From assembly GCA_028279215.1 (NCBI GenBank), contig JANQOF010000009.1, positions 1 to 61,185 of the forward strand: a stretch of DNA of 61,185 nt, written 5' to 3'. Within the stretch, counting starts at the first letter, position 1. Every line of letters starts with the position of its first letter. The position numbers were made by a program, and so were the translations under genes. Below, piece by piece: positions 1 through 7,548 of this stretch. The notes beneath the pieces were generated by a model. That model searched no databases, was not told the origin of the DNA, and saw nothing but the letters and a program-made list of their open reading frames with translations. The stretch is from Pirellulales bacterium. Its GTDB lineage: Bacteria; Planctomycetota; Planctomycetia; Pirellulales; Lacipirellulaceae.

Positions 1-20
1 GCTCCCGCGGCCGCCACTCA

Positions 21-97
21 ACCAACCGACCGGTTTGCAACCAGTAACCTAGCAGATTGGGTGGCTCACTTTCTACAAAAATCGCTGCAGAATTCGG
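21..97 (+). repeat. Dispersed repeat module D, copy 1
   Basis: The segment opens with ACCAACCGACCGGTT and contains ACTTTC-ACAAAAATCGC about 50 bases later. The same order and spacing occur at 42309-42384. The copies differ at scattered positions but keep both blocks. It lies outside any gene. Confidence 0.75.
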
Positions 98-128
98 CCT
101 CCCTGCGAGAGGATCGCACGCGGCAGTA

Positions 129-217
129 GTAGGGTAGGTGCTCGCACCTACCTCACGGACGTTGCACGGCGAAAAAGGTAGGTGAACCTGTCGTTCCGGC
201 AGAACTACCTACCCTAC
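129..217 (+). repeat. Dispersed hairpin repeat module B, copy 1
   Basis: An 89-base element bounded by a perfect 11-base inverted repeat, GTAGGGTAGGT at 129-139 and ACCTACCCTAC at 207-217. A second copy at 41987-42073 has identical ends and shares internal blocks such as GTGCTCGCAC, AGGTGAAC and CCGGCAGAAC. The ends would pair into a long hairpin in either DNA strand or in RNA. Confidence 0.85.
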
Positions 218-400
218 CACTTCAATACTGCCCACAGCCCGCTGCCGACGGCTATGGTTGTACAGTATCACAATTGGTGCCCCATCCTACACCACAAACC
301 AACTGAGTTTCTTGCTAAGTCCTGACGGGACGGGCTCTCCTGGGTAGAAGTCCCTATGCGGCCAATCCACGCAAAGTGCAAGGTACGCTACCTCATTCCG

Positions 401-409
401 TGCTATATT
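401..409 (+). promoter_or_regulatory. Putative extended -10 promoter for the sulfatase gene
   Basis: TGCTATATT matches an extended -10 element (TGnTATATT). No good -35 hexamer lies 16-18 bases upstream. If used, transcription would start near 416 and give a leader of about 65 bases that includes the hairpins at 419-457. Confidence 0.4.
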
Positions 410-418
410 GAGTTGGAT

Positions 419-457
419 CCGTTGAACCAAACGGCTTGGGGCTTTCGGCCCCCTTTT
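419..457 (+). terminator. Tandem hairpins with intrinsic-terminator shape in the sulfatase leader
   Basis: A small hairpin (CCGTT at 419-423 with AACGG at 430-434) is followed by a GC-rich one (GGGGC at 438-442 with GCCCC at 448-452, loop of five) and then TTTT. The second has the form of a rho-independent terminator. It sits between the putative promoter and the Shine-Dalgarno AGGAG at 471-475, so it could act as an attenuator. It could instead terminate an upstream transcript. Confidence 0.5.
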
Positions 458-482
458 CTTTACGCCATCTAGGAGTAACAGC

Positions 483-2081
483 GTGAGAGGCCTCACCTCA
501 CTCAAAATCCGTGCCGCGCTGATTGCCGCCGCGATCCTATGCTCAAGCGCCATGTCCGCCGAGAAACCCAATATCCTCGTCATCTGGGGTGACGACATCG
601 GTTGGAACAACTTCAGTTGCTACCACCAAGGCATGATGGGTGGCCGAACACCCAACATCGACCGAGTGGCAAAGGAAGGAGCCAGGTTTACGGACTACTA
701 CGCTCAGCAGAGCTGCACCGCTGGCCGCGCCGCGTTCATTACCGGACAGCATCCATTCCGCACCGGCCTGCTAAAGGTCGGCATGCCCGGAGCGAAACAG
801 GGTTTGCAAGACAAGGACCCAACCATCGCCGAGTTGTTGAAGCCACACGGATACGCAACCGCCCAGATTGGTAAGAACCACTTGGGCGATCGCAACGAGT
901 ACCTGCCAACCGTGCATGGCTTCGACGAGTTCTACGGCAACCTCTATCACCTGAATGCTGAAGAGGAACCGGAAGATCCGCAGTATCCCAAAGACAAGGT
1001 GCTGCCCAACGGCAAGACGTTCTACGAGCAGTTTGGTCCGCGCGGCGTGTTGCATTGCAAGGCGACCGACCGCGACGACCCAACCGAGGACCCCAGGTTC
1101 GGGCGCGTTGGCAAGCAGACCATCGAAGACACTGGGCCGCTCACGCGCAAACGGATGAGCACCGTCGAAAGAGACTTATTGGACCACTCGCTCGACTTCA
1201 TCGATCGCTCGCATCAAGCCGACAAGCCATTCTTTCTATGGCACAATCTCACGCGGATGCATGTGTTCACACACCTATCCGACAAATGGAAAGGTAAGAC
1301 CGGCTACGGCCTCTACGCCGATGGTATGGCCGAATTCGATTGGGTTGTAGGCCAGTTGTTGGCGAAGCTCGACGACCTGGGAATCGCCGACAATACGATT
1401 GTAGTCGTTTCCACCGACAACGGGGCGGAGGTAATGACCTGGCCCGACGGTGGCTGCACTCCGTTCCACGGCGAGAAAGGGACTACTTGGGAAGGAGGCA
1501 TGCGTGTTCCGTGTGTCGTCCGTTGGCCTGGCGTCATCAAACCGGGCACTGTGGTGAACGAGGTCGTCTCGCACGAGGACTGGGCGCCCACATTCCTTGC
1601 TGCAGCCGGCGATCCCGATGTGAAGAAGAAGTTGCTTGCAGGCCACGAAGCGAACAACAAGAAGTTCAAGACCCACCTCGATGGCCACAACTTCATGCCC
1701 TTCTTTCAGGGAGAAGTTGACGAGAGCCCACGAAAGGCGATCTTCTATTTCGACGACAACGCGAATCTCAACGCCGTACGCGTCAACGACTGGAAGATTC
1801 ACTTCGCCATCCAAGAAGGCAACCTGCAAGACTCCGTGCTACGCACGGTCAACATGCCGTATGTGGTGAATCTCCGGCAAGATCCCTTCGAGCGGTTCAT
1901 GCGAGACTCGAAGATGTACTTCCGCTGGTACGCTGACAAGATGTGGACGTTTGTTCCAGCGCAAACGGTAGTCGCTGAGTTCGTGAAGACCTTTGAGGAG
2001 TATCCGCCCAGCCAGAAGAGCGGAACTTTTGGGCCCGCCCAGGCTCTTAGTCGTTTGTCGAGCCCCGCGGGTGGTCACTAA
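483..2081 (+). CDS. Secreted arylsulfatase
   Basis: A 532-residue sulfatase of the alkaline phosphatase superfamily, expected to hydrolyse sulfate esters outside the cytoplasm, probably on sulfated polysaccharides. A signal peptide spans about residues 1-26. The formylglycine signature C78-T-A-G-R82 is intact, so activation by a formylglycine-generating enzyme is expected. The metal site GDD (36-38) and a later TDNG segment are present. The C-terminal part resembles the arylsulfatase A group. The GTG start is chosen because AGGAG lies seven bases upstream and the frame then opens with a signal peptide. The natural substrate cannot be told from the sequence. It appears to be a single-gene unit behind a structured leader. 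Confidence 0.93.
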   Translation: MRGLTSLKIRAALIAAAILCSSAMSAEKPNILVIWGDDIGWNNFSCYHQGMMGGRTPNIDRVAKEGARFTDYYAQQSCTAGRAAFITGQHPFRTGLLKVGMPGAKQGLQDKDPTIAELLKPHGYATAQIGKNHLGDRNEYLPTVHGFDEFYGNLYHLNAEEEPEDPQYPKDKVLPNGKTFYEQFGPRGVLHCKATDRDDPTEDPRFGRVGKQTIEDTGPLTRKRMSTVERDLLDHSLDFIDRSHQADKPFFLWHNLTRMHVFTHLSDKWKGKTGYGLYADGMAEFDWVVGQLLAKLDDLGIADNTIVVVSTDNGAEVMTWPDGGCTPFHGEKGTTWEGGMRVPCVVRWPGVIKPGTVVNEVVSHEDWAPTFLAAAGDPDVKKKLLAGHEANNKKFKTHLDGHNFMPFFQGEVDESPRKAIFYFDDNANLNAVRVNDWKIHFAIQEGNLQDSVLRTVNMPYVVNLRQDPFERFMRDSKMYFRWYADKMWTFVPAQTVVAEFVKTFEEYPPSQKSGTFGPAQALSRLSSPAGGH

Positions 2082-2094
2082 GTGGGGGTGAGTG

Positions 2095-2190
2095 GTGACG
2101 CGAGTGGAAAGGGGAAAGGGGATTGTCGCACACGCGGTTGGCACGTTTCCCTTTCGCACTTTGGCACTTTCCACTTTTGCGATCTCCCTT
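2095..2190. repeat. Short imperfect tandem AAGTG-type repeat
   Basis: Read on the reverse strand, this gap holds successive units of about eight bases of the form AAGTGGA, AAGTGCCA, AAGTGCGA, AAGGGAAA. The left side carries an inverted copy (AGTGGAAAG near 2104 pairing with CTTTCCACT near 2168), so the region could fold. It lies between the sulfatase and the SYLF gene and codes for nothing recognisable. Confidence 0.5.
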
Positions 2191-2270
2191 CGAAGCGATA
2201 TTGACTCTGCCCGTCTAATTGGCACAGAATCCTTCGGCGTTCGACCTTCCCGTCTACCTGGAGCCGATCG

Positions 2271-3362
2271 ATGACCAGCCAATTGCCTCGCTACCTGATA
2301 CTTGCCGGACTCACCGCTGTGGCGGTGCTAGCAGCGGACGTGGCCTGCGCACAGATCCGAGAGGAAGAGGAAGTCGTTGCGTCGACCCAGGTCCTCAACG
2401 AAATCATGGCGATTCCCGCGCAGGCGATACCGCAACGCTTGCTGGCCGACGCCGAAGGGATCGCCATTATCCCCAACGTGATAAAAGGGGGATTTGTGAT
2501 TGGTGCGCGCTACGGACGCGGCACGCTTGTGGTGCGCGATGGCAATCGGGGTTGGCACGCGCCCGTCTTCATCACGCTCACAGGCGGCAGCGTGGGTTGG
2601 CAGGCGGGCGTGCAATCGACCGACGTGATTCTCGTGTTCAAGACGAAACGAAGTATCCAAGGCATCTTTGCCAACAAGTTCACGCTTGGCGTCGATGCCG
2701 GTGTGGCCGCCGGTCCCGTGGGTCGACAAGCATCGGCGGCAACCGACCTCCAACTGAAGGCCGAGATCTACTCCTACGCGAGAAGCCGCGGGCTGTTTCT
2801 CGGAGCGTCGCTCGACGGCACCATGCTGCAGATCGACCAAATGGCGAACGCAGCCTACTACCGTAGCCTTAGCCCGCAGCAGCCTGTAGCAATTCCCCCG
2901 TCGGCGGTGCAACTCGTCCAAACCATTGCCGCATACTGCAGCACCACTGTCACGCCAGTGCAGCCCGGCGCTCCCGTGGCCACCGCTAGCGGCTCCCAAC
3001 CGGCGACTACCGCTTTCCCGCCAGCCCCCACCTTGGCCCAGCAGTACTCGACCAATGAGTCGGACCTGTTACGCGAACAACTCAGCAAGACCTCGCCCGA
3101 GCTATTCGAACAGCTCGACCCCGCGTGGCGAACGTTCTTGGCCCTTCCGGCGGCCGTGTTCACGCACGAGTCGCAGCCGTCGCCTGCGGCCATTCAGGCA
3201 TCGCTGCGGAACTACGAGGCGGTTCTCAAGGATCCGAAGTATCACGCACTCGCGTCGATGCCCGCTTTTCAGTCGACCTATGGACTGCTGCAACACTACG
3301 CCAGCACGCTCGGCACGACACCAGCAGCACCGAAGCTGCCACCGCCGCCATCGGTTCGGTAG
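2271..3362 (+). CDS. Secreted SYLF (Ysc84-type) lipid-binding domain protein
   Basis: 363 residues. A signal peptide ends near residue 27 (ACA-Q). Residues about 40-190 form a SYLF/DUF500 domain, recognised from the IPNVIKGGFVIGARYGRG segment, the VGWQAGVQSTDVILVF segment and FTLGVDAGVAAGPVGRQ. SYLF domains bind phosphoinositides in eukaryotes; the bacterial role is unsettled, probably at the cell envelope. The C-terminal half is Pro/Ala-rich followed by a helical stretch of no known family. GGAG lies about seven bases before the ATG. No operon partner is obvious. Confidence 0.85.
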   Translation: MTSQLPRYLILAGLTAVAVLAADVACAQIREEEEVVASTQVLNEIMAIPAQAIPQRLLADAEGIAIIPNVIKGGFVIGARYGRGTLVVRDGNRGWHAPVFITLTGGSVGWQAGVQSTDVILVFKTKRSIQGIFANKFTLGVDAGVAAGPVGRQASAATDLQLKAEIYSYARSRGLFLGASLDGTMLQIDQMANAAYYRSLSPQQPVAIPPSAVQLVQTIAAYCSTTVTPVQPGAPVATASGSQPATTAFPPAPTLAQQYSTNESDLLREQLSKTSPELFEQLDPAWRTFLALPAAVFTHESQPSPAAIQASLRNYEAVLKDPKYHALASMPAFQSTYGLLQHYASTLGTTPAAPKLPPPPSVR

Positions 3363-3445
3363 AGCGGCGCTCGCTTGGCGAAAAACCGGTGCGCACGTGC
3401 GAATTCGCCTATTCTAAAGGGGCAATTGCTGCTCTCGGTCGATAA

Positions 3446-3473
3446 TCGACTGCGGCAAATTATGGCCTATAAT
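3446..3473 (+). promoter_or_regulatory. Putative sigma-70 promoter
   Basis: A perfect TATAAT at 3468-3473 is preceded, after 16 bases, by TCGACT (4 of 6 matches to TTGACA). It lies 93 bases upstream of the ATG at 3566 and would give a leader of about 85 bases. Confidence 0.55.
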
Positions 3474-3565
3474 TGAGGGTGATTTACGCACCTACGGATA
3501 GCGCCGCAGCAGCCGAATCGGCCGTTCGCCCAGCGCTTCCAACCCTTCTTCGGAGGAAACTCACG

Positions 3566-4225
3566 ATGCCATTGCCCAGAAATTCCTATTTTGCAGCGTC
3601 CATGTATGTGGCAATCGGCATCGTGGCCGTTGTCTTCCTAAAAGCGGCGTCGGAAACCGCCCACGCTCAGGCAACGGGTGCTACGCATGCCGATCCAGAG
3701 CGCGAAGCGGCTTGGAACTCGCCCGAGATGCTCCGCGCCCGCGCGTGGGTCAACGAGTACGCGAAGAACAAGGACAATGTTTCCGAAGCCGAAGCCGCCG
3801 CGAACATTCAAGCGCTACAATCGATGACCGCCGGCCAAATGAAGTTGCTGGCCACCATGCATGACTCGCTGAGCAAGAGCCACCCGACTTCTCAAACGCA
3901 ACTAACTCATGCCCAGGCGCTGCAACACGCCCGCCAGGCGGCAGCCGCGCAGAAGTGGTGGTATGACAATGTTCACAAGGCAGAGATGCAACGAGCGCTC
4001 GCAGCCGATCACGCCTCGCAGCAGGTGTACAACGATATCAACCAAGAAGAAACCGGCGCGGCCAACGAAGCACAAAAACAATTCGACTCCGAGCAAGCTT
4101 TCGCCCGCGAGAATCAGCAAGACAAGCTCGATGAACTCAATAGTCCGTACTACTACGGCGACGCACCGTACGGCGGCCTATGGGGCTACCCGGGCGTTCA
4201 CTACCACTTCCACATGTATCCGTAG
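3566..4225 (+). CDS. Small secreted alanine/glutamine-rich protein of unknown function
   Basis: 219 residues. A signal peptide or anchor covers about 1-35, ending AHA-Q. The middle is helical and rich in Ala, Gln and Glu, likely coiled coil. The C-terminus is aromatic and glycine-rich (SPYYYGDAPYGGLWGYPG). I recognise no family. The ATG at 3566 is preferred over an upstream TTG at 3473 because GGAGGA sits just upstream and the protein then starts with the signal peptide. It converges on the signal peptidase gene with only 18 bases between stops. Confidence 0.75.
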   Translation: MPLPRNSYFAASMYVAIGIVAVVFLKAASETAHAQATGATHADPEREAAWNSPEMLRARAWVNEYAKNKDNVSEAEAAANIQALQSMTAGQMKLLATMHDSLSKSHPTSQTQLTHAQALQHARQAAAAQKWWYDNVHKAEMQRALAADHASQQVYNDINQEETGAANEAQKQFDSEQAFARENQQDKLDELNSPYYYGDAPYGGLWGYPGVHYHFHMYP

Positions 4226-4243
4226 TTTGCAAGAAGCCGCGAG

Positions 4244-5371
4244 CTACTCGCGCCGGATCGGCACGCCTAACACCAAGTCGCGTCGCAAGCCGCGCCATGG
4301 CCAGGTGCGGCTGTCGTTGCTGATCGCGACGTTGTCGCCCACAACGAACAACTCGTCGGAGCCAAGGGTTACCCCCGCCGCTGGCCAATGGTCCATCGGC
4401 CGTGTGTGGTAGTAGGCGTCGCGGTACACGCTTAAGTTGGTGATCTTTGCGTCACCAGCGGCGGCGATTTCCAGTTCCGGCGCATTCGGCCACGGTTGCA
4501 TCCACCGCGAAACGCCCAAAACCTCTCCATCAACCGCGAGCAGTACCTGGCGGTCGAAGAGGGACCACTCGACGTGGCCGCTTCGGGCGAGCTCCGCGGT
4601 TTGGGTTCCCACTCCGTCGCCAAACAGGGCACTGCATCGAGTGGTTGCGCCGCGTGAAAGCTCAAGATCGAAGCTGAGCGTCACGTCAGTGATCGCGTTG
4701 GTCGCCCGCGTCACGTTCTGGTTGTAACCAAGTTCGTCGTACTTCGCCCGCCCCTCGAGCACAAATCGCAGAGGCCATGCGTCGTCGCCAGTGTGTTGCC
4801 AGCGGTCGTCGATGCGCTTCCAACCGGCGCCCGCCGTACTCCACTGCGAAGCCGCGTCGCGCTCCCGATGCACCAACTGCCGCATCCTCCGCTGCTCTTC
4901 GAGCGACTTTCGATAAACGTTTCCATCAATCAAGAGGTCGCCGCGATCGAAATCGACGTGTTCGCCCGGCAAACCGATGACCCGCTTCACGCACAGGTCG
5001 GACGCCCTGCCAGGGCAGCGAAACACCACCACGCCCCAGCGGCCTGGCTTGGCAAGTCGATTCACCCAAACCCGTTCGCCAGGGTGAAGTTCAAGGTCAC
5101 CGCGATTATCGAATGCCTGTTGGCAATCGGAACACACCATCGGCCTGCCTGCAGGAAGCTGGTCGACGCCCACGGCGAACTGCCAGTCGCACTGCGGGCA
5201 AGTGACCTGGACGTGCGGGCCCAGCATGCTGGGCGCCATCGAACTGCCGTGAATCGCCACCGGCGTCACGACGCCAAGCACCAGCAACGTCTCGATTACC
5301 GCGAACGCAACGACAACCACCACAATGGCTCGCACCCATGCAAACATTGGTTTGTAGCCACGGTTCGACAT
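4244..5371 (-). CDS. lepB: Signal peptidase I with zinc-ribbon and beta-rich insertions
   Basis: 375 residues, S26 family. One membrane helix (about 11-38) precedes the catalytic serine in HGS-S44-M-A-P. The catalytic lysine is K129 in CVKRVIGLPGE, and the C-terminal VGDN...NDSR box is present. Two insertions are unusual. The first, between Ser44 and Lys129, has C58-PQ-C61 and C80-SD-C83 and looks like a zinc ribbon. The second is about 150 residues of beta-rich sequence before the last box, resembling a concanavalin-like sandwich. The enzyme would cleave signal peptides of exported proteins at the membrane. It starts four bases after the metallophosphoesterase stop, so the two are probably co-transcribed. 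The ATG was chosen so the protein begins at the membrane anchor. Confidence 0.88.
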   Translation of the reverse strand: MSNRGYKPMFAWVRAIVVVVVAFAVIETLLVLGVVTPVAIHGSSMAPSMLGPHVQVTCPQCDWQFAVGVDQLPAGRPMVCSDCQQAFDNRGDLELHPGERVWVNRLAKPGRWGVVVFRCPGRASDLCVKRVIGLPGEHVDFDRGDLLIDGNVYRKSLEEQRRMRQLVHRERDAASQWSTAGAGWKRIDDRWQHTGDDAWPLRFVLEGRAKYDELGYNQNVTRATNAITDVTLSFDLELSRGATTRCSALFGDGVGTQTAELARSGHVEWSLFDRQVLLAVDGEVLGVSRWMQPWPNAPELEIAAAGDAKITNLSVYRDAYYHTRPMDHWPAAGVTLGSDELFVVGDNVAISNDSRTWPWRGLRRDLVLGVPIRRE

Positions 5372-5375
5372 CGCA

Positions 5376-6620
5376 CTACTCTGACGCTGCGGTGGTACGC
5401 GGCGCCTCGCGTGGTTCGAGTGTGAACTGGTCGAACACCTCGCCGCCGAGTTCAATCACACGGCAATCGAGTTGCTCGTCGTCAAAGGTGAGCAAATGCA
5501 CGTGGTGGGCGGCCCCGCAGGCGTCGGCCGTATCCTGCAAATACCACCGACGCGTCTTGGGCGACCGCTGTCCGACGCCCAGCCCGCCTTCGCCAATGTA
5601 CACCACGCCGTCGGGGTTGACGCTCATCTCCTTGATCGGAGGAGTTCGCTTAATCACGTGACCGTCGGCCTCGCACGCCAGATCAATCGCGAACTGCTCG
5701 AACAGCGGAACCCAATTGGTGAGCGCGCCGCTTGGCACTTTCACTGCGGGAAATGCCGGCTTGTGATACTGGCACAAGTACCAGCGGTTGTTCCAACGAT
5801 TGGCGGCCAGTTCGCTTTCGAGCCAATCTCGTTGGTTACCCGCCGTAGAAGTTTCGGTGTTCAGCGTGGCGAGTCGCGCTTGACCATTGAGGTTCAGCGC
5901 GTAGTAATTCTCATCTCCATCGGGGAACACAAACACTTGATTGAAAATTGGCCCCATGTCATGGTTACCACGCGCCGCGACGATCGGCAACAGCCGGCCA
6001 TCGGAACCTGTTGTCAACTCGTGGTTGTCGAGCCACACCAACCACTGTTCGAGATTCGTTCCGTTGACAATAAAGTCGCCGCCGTGCGCGAGGGCCAGAA
6101 TTTCAGGTCGCCCAGTCACCGATTGCTCGGCCACCATCTGGGCCATCATGCGGTTGACCTGCTTCCTGGCATCGATGCCCGAGCGGCTGTCGCCGCCGAA
6201 CAATAGTGCGATGGGCCGATCGTCATCGGGTGCGGTTAGGAAGTAGAACTCATCGGACGATTGCCCGTCGCTTTCGCACACAATTTGGTACTTGGTCGCC
6301 GGCTGCAGCTCGGTGAGCTTCACGCTTTGCACAAATGGTGCGGGACGGTCGGCCAGCGTTCCCTCGAACTGCAAAGCCGGATCGCTTGCGACGCTCGTCC
6401 ACTCCTCGGCATCTTCGGCCTTGTATCGCAACTGGTGTTGTGTGCCGGCCGTGTCCGTGGTCCACGCGACGACTGCCTCGGTCGCCGGGGCGGCGCGCCA
6501 GATCACCCGCAAGTGCCTTGGTGCGACATCATCGGCCCAAGTCGTAGCACCGGCCAGCAGGCCTAGCAATAACATGAGCGAAGGTGTCCACAATCCAGCA
6601 GCTCGGAGTCGGAATGCCAT
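5376..6620 (-). CDS. Secreted metallophosphoesterase with N-terminal fibronectin-type domain
   Basis: 414 residues, architecture of purple acid phosphatase-like proteins. A signal peptide covers about 1-29, then a fibronectin type III-like domain (about 30-130), then a calcineurin-like phosphoesterase domain. Metal-binding motifs visible are GGD144-SR, GGD182-F and GNHD (218-221), plus a later QYHKP and a GHV histidine. It should hydrolyse phosphate esters outside the cytoplasm; the substrate is unknown. AAGGAAC precedes the ATG at 6620. It lies between a DoxX-like gene upstream and the signal peptidase gene downstream, in what looks like one transcription unit. Confidence 0.88.
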   Translation of the reverse strand: MAFRLRAAGLWTPSLMLLLGLLAGATTWADDVAPRHLRVIWRAAPATEAVVAWTTDTAGTQHQLRYKAEDAEEWTSVASDPALQFEGTLADRPAPFVQSVKLTELQPATKYQIVCESDGQSSDEFYFLTAPDDDRPIALLFGGDSRSGIDARKQVNRMMAQMVAEQSVTGRPEILALAHGGDFIVNGTNLEQWLVWLDNHELTTGSDGRLLPIVAARGNHDMGPIFNQVFVFPDGDENYYALNLNGQARLATLNTETSTAGNQRDWLESELAANRWNNRWYLCQYHKPAFPAVKVPSGALTNWVPLFEQFAIDLACEADGHVIKRTPPIKEMSVNPDGVVYIGEGGLGVGQRSPKTRRWYLQDTADACGAAHHVHLLTFDDEQLDCRVIELGGEVFDQFTLEPREAPRTTAASE

Positions 6621-6661
6621 GTTTCGTTCCTTGTTCGATCGAATCGCGTCGCCATCAGTTG

Positions 6662-7534
6662 TCATTGTACAACTTGGGTGCTTGGTCGTGCGAGTCGCCA
6701 AGCCAGCACCAGCACCAACGGCAGCGCCCAGTGCGACGAGCGAACCGCAAACTCGTACCAGCCGATGTAGCCGTCGAGCACAATCAGTCGAGCCGCCGCA
6801 GTGGCGAACCCCCAGGCGGCCATGTACATTGCCACCCATCGCCAACGGCCTACCAATAGCAGCGCGGCTACCGCCAAGTCCACCAAGCCAATGCCGGTGA
6901 GCAGCCCTTGGGCGACCGCCTCTGGCAACCTCAGTCCCAGGACGTTTCGTGTCGCAACGATCAGCATGTCGAGAAACCCACCATGGTGGCTGAGCGCTTC
7001 AAGTCCATGAGCTGCAAACGTGAGGGCCACGGCGATGCGGGCGATCCACTCGGTGAGCGGCGCAATGGCAACGCCTAGCAGTTTGCGCATCCGCGACCAG
7101 TGGACCAACATCAGCAACAACGGAGCCGCGATGCGAGCCGCGCCAGAGGCAAACGGGAAGTACGGCACCAACGCTTCGGCGGCGTTGCGAAGGGGGCCCC
7201 GACCGAGCCAGGTAACATCGAGCGGAAACCCCGAATGCGTCTGCCATGCTGCCGCAGCATAGACGATTTGAAACACAAGAGTTCCGGCCAGCAGCAAGCG
7301 CGAAGGACTCACGAGCGTCGACACAGTCGCCAAGGCAAGCCACACGGCTACCGCCTGACAAATTCGAATCCCGACGGTTTCCCCGAGTGCTAGCCCGCCA
7401 ACGTCGCGCGGTTCCCACAGCCAACCCAATAGTGGCGAGTCGCCTACCACGCCGACCTTCCAGGCATAGCCAGCGCACTGTAACGCCACGGCGACGCGTA
7501 GAATCCAATCGATCGTGCGGTTGTCGTTTGCCAC
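6662..7534 (-). CDS. DoxX-like integral membrane protein
   Basis: 290 residues with about eight hydrophobic segments. The second half (about 150-280) has the look of the DoxX/SURF4-type family: an RIAVALTFAAHGLEAL segment, then two further helices and LLLVGRWR. The first half repeats a similar plan, so this may be a duplicated DoxX fold. No enzymatic motif is seen. The GTG at 7534 is preferred because it falls 14 bases past the upstream stop; a frame start at 7588 would overlap the sulfotransferase gene by 40 bases. The function is unknown. Confidence 0.65.
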   Translation of the reverse strand: MANDNRTIDWILRVAVALQCAGYAWKVGVVGDSPLLGWLWEPRDVGGLALGETVGIRICQAVAVWLALATVSTLVSPSRLLLAGTLVFQIVYAAAAWQTHSGFPLDVTWLGRGPLRNAAEALVPYFPFASGAARIAAPLLLMLVHWSRMRKLLGVAIAPLTEWIARIAVALTFAAHGLEALSHHGGFLDMLIVATRNVLGLRLPEAVAQGLLTGIGLVDLAVAALLLVGRWRWVAMYMAAWGFATAAARLIVLDGYIGWYEFAVRSSHWALPLVLVLAWRLARPSTQVVQ

Positions 7535-7548
7535 GGAAGCTCGTCGAA

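Larger units (their letters stand above)
1..482. other. Intergenic region with repeat modules and sulfatase leader
   Basis: No convincing gene lies here. The left part carries repeat module D (21-97) and hairpin module B (129-217), both of which recur near 42 kb. The right part holds the putative promoter and structured leader of the sulfatase at 483. A small reverse-strand reading frame at 287-610 has no recognisable product, overlaps the leader and the sulfatase, and is taken as spurious. Confidence 0.7.
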
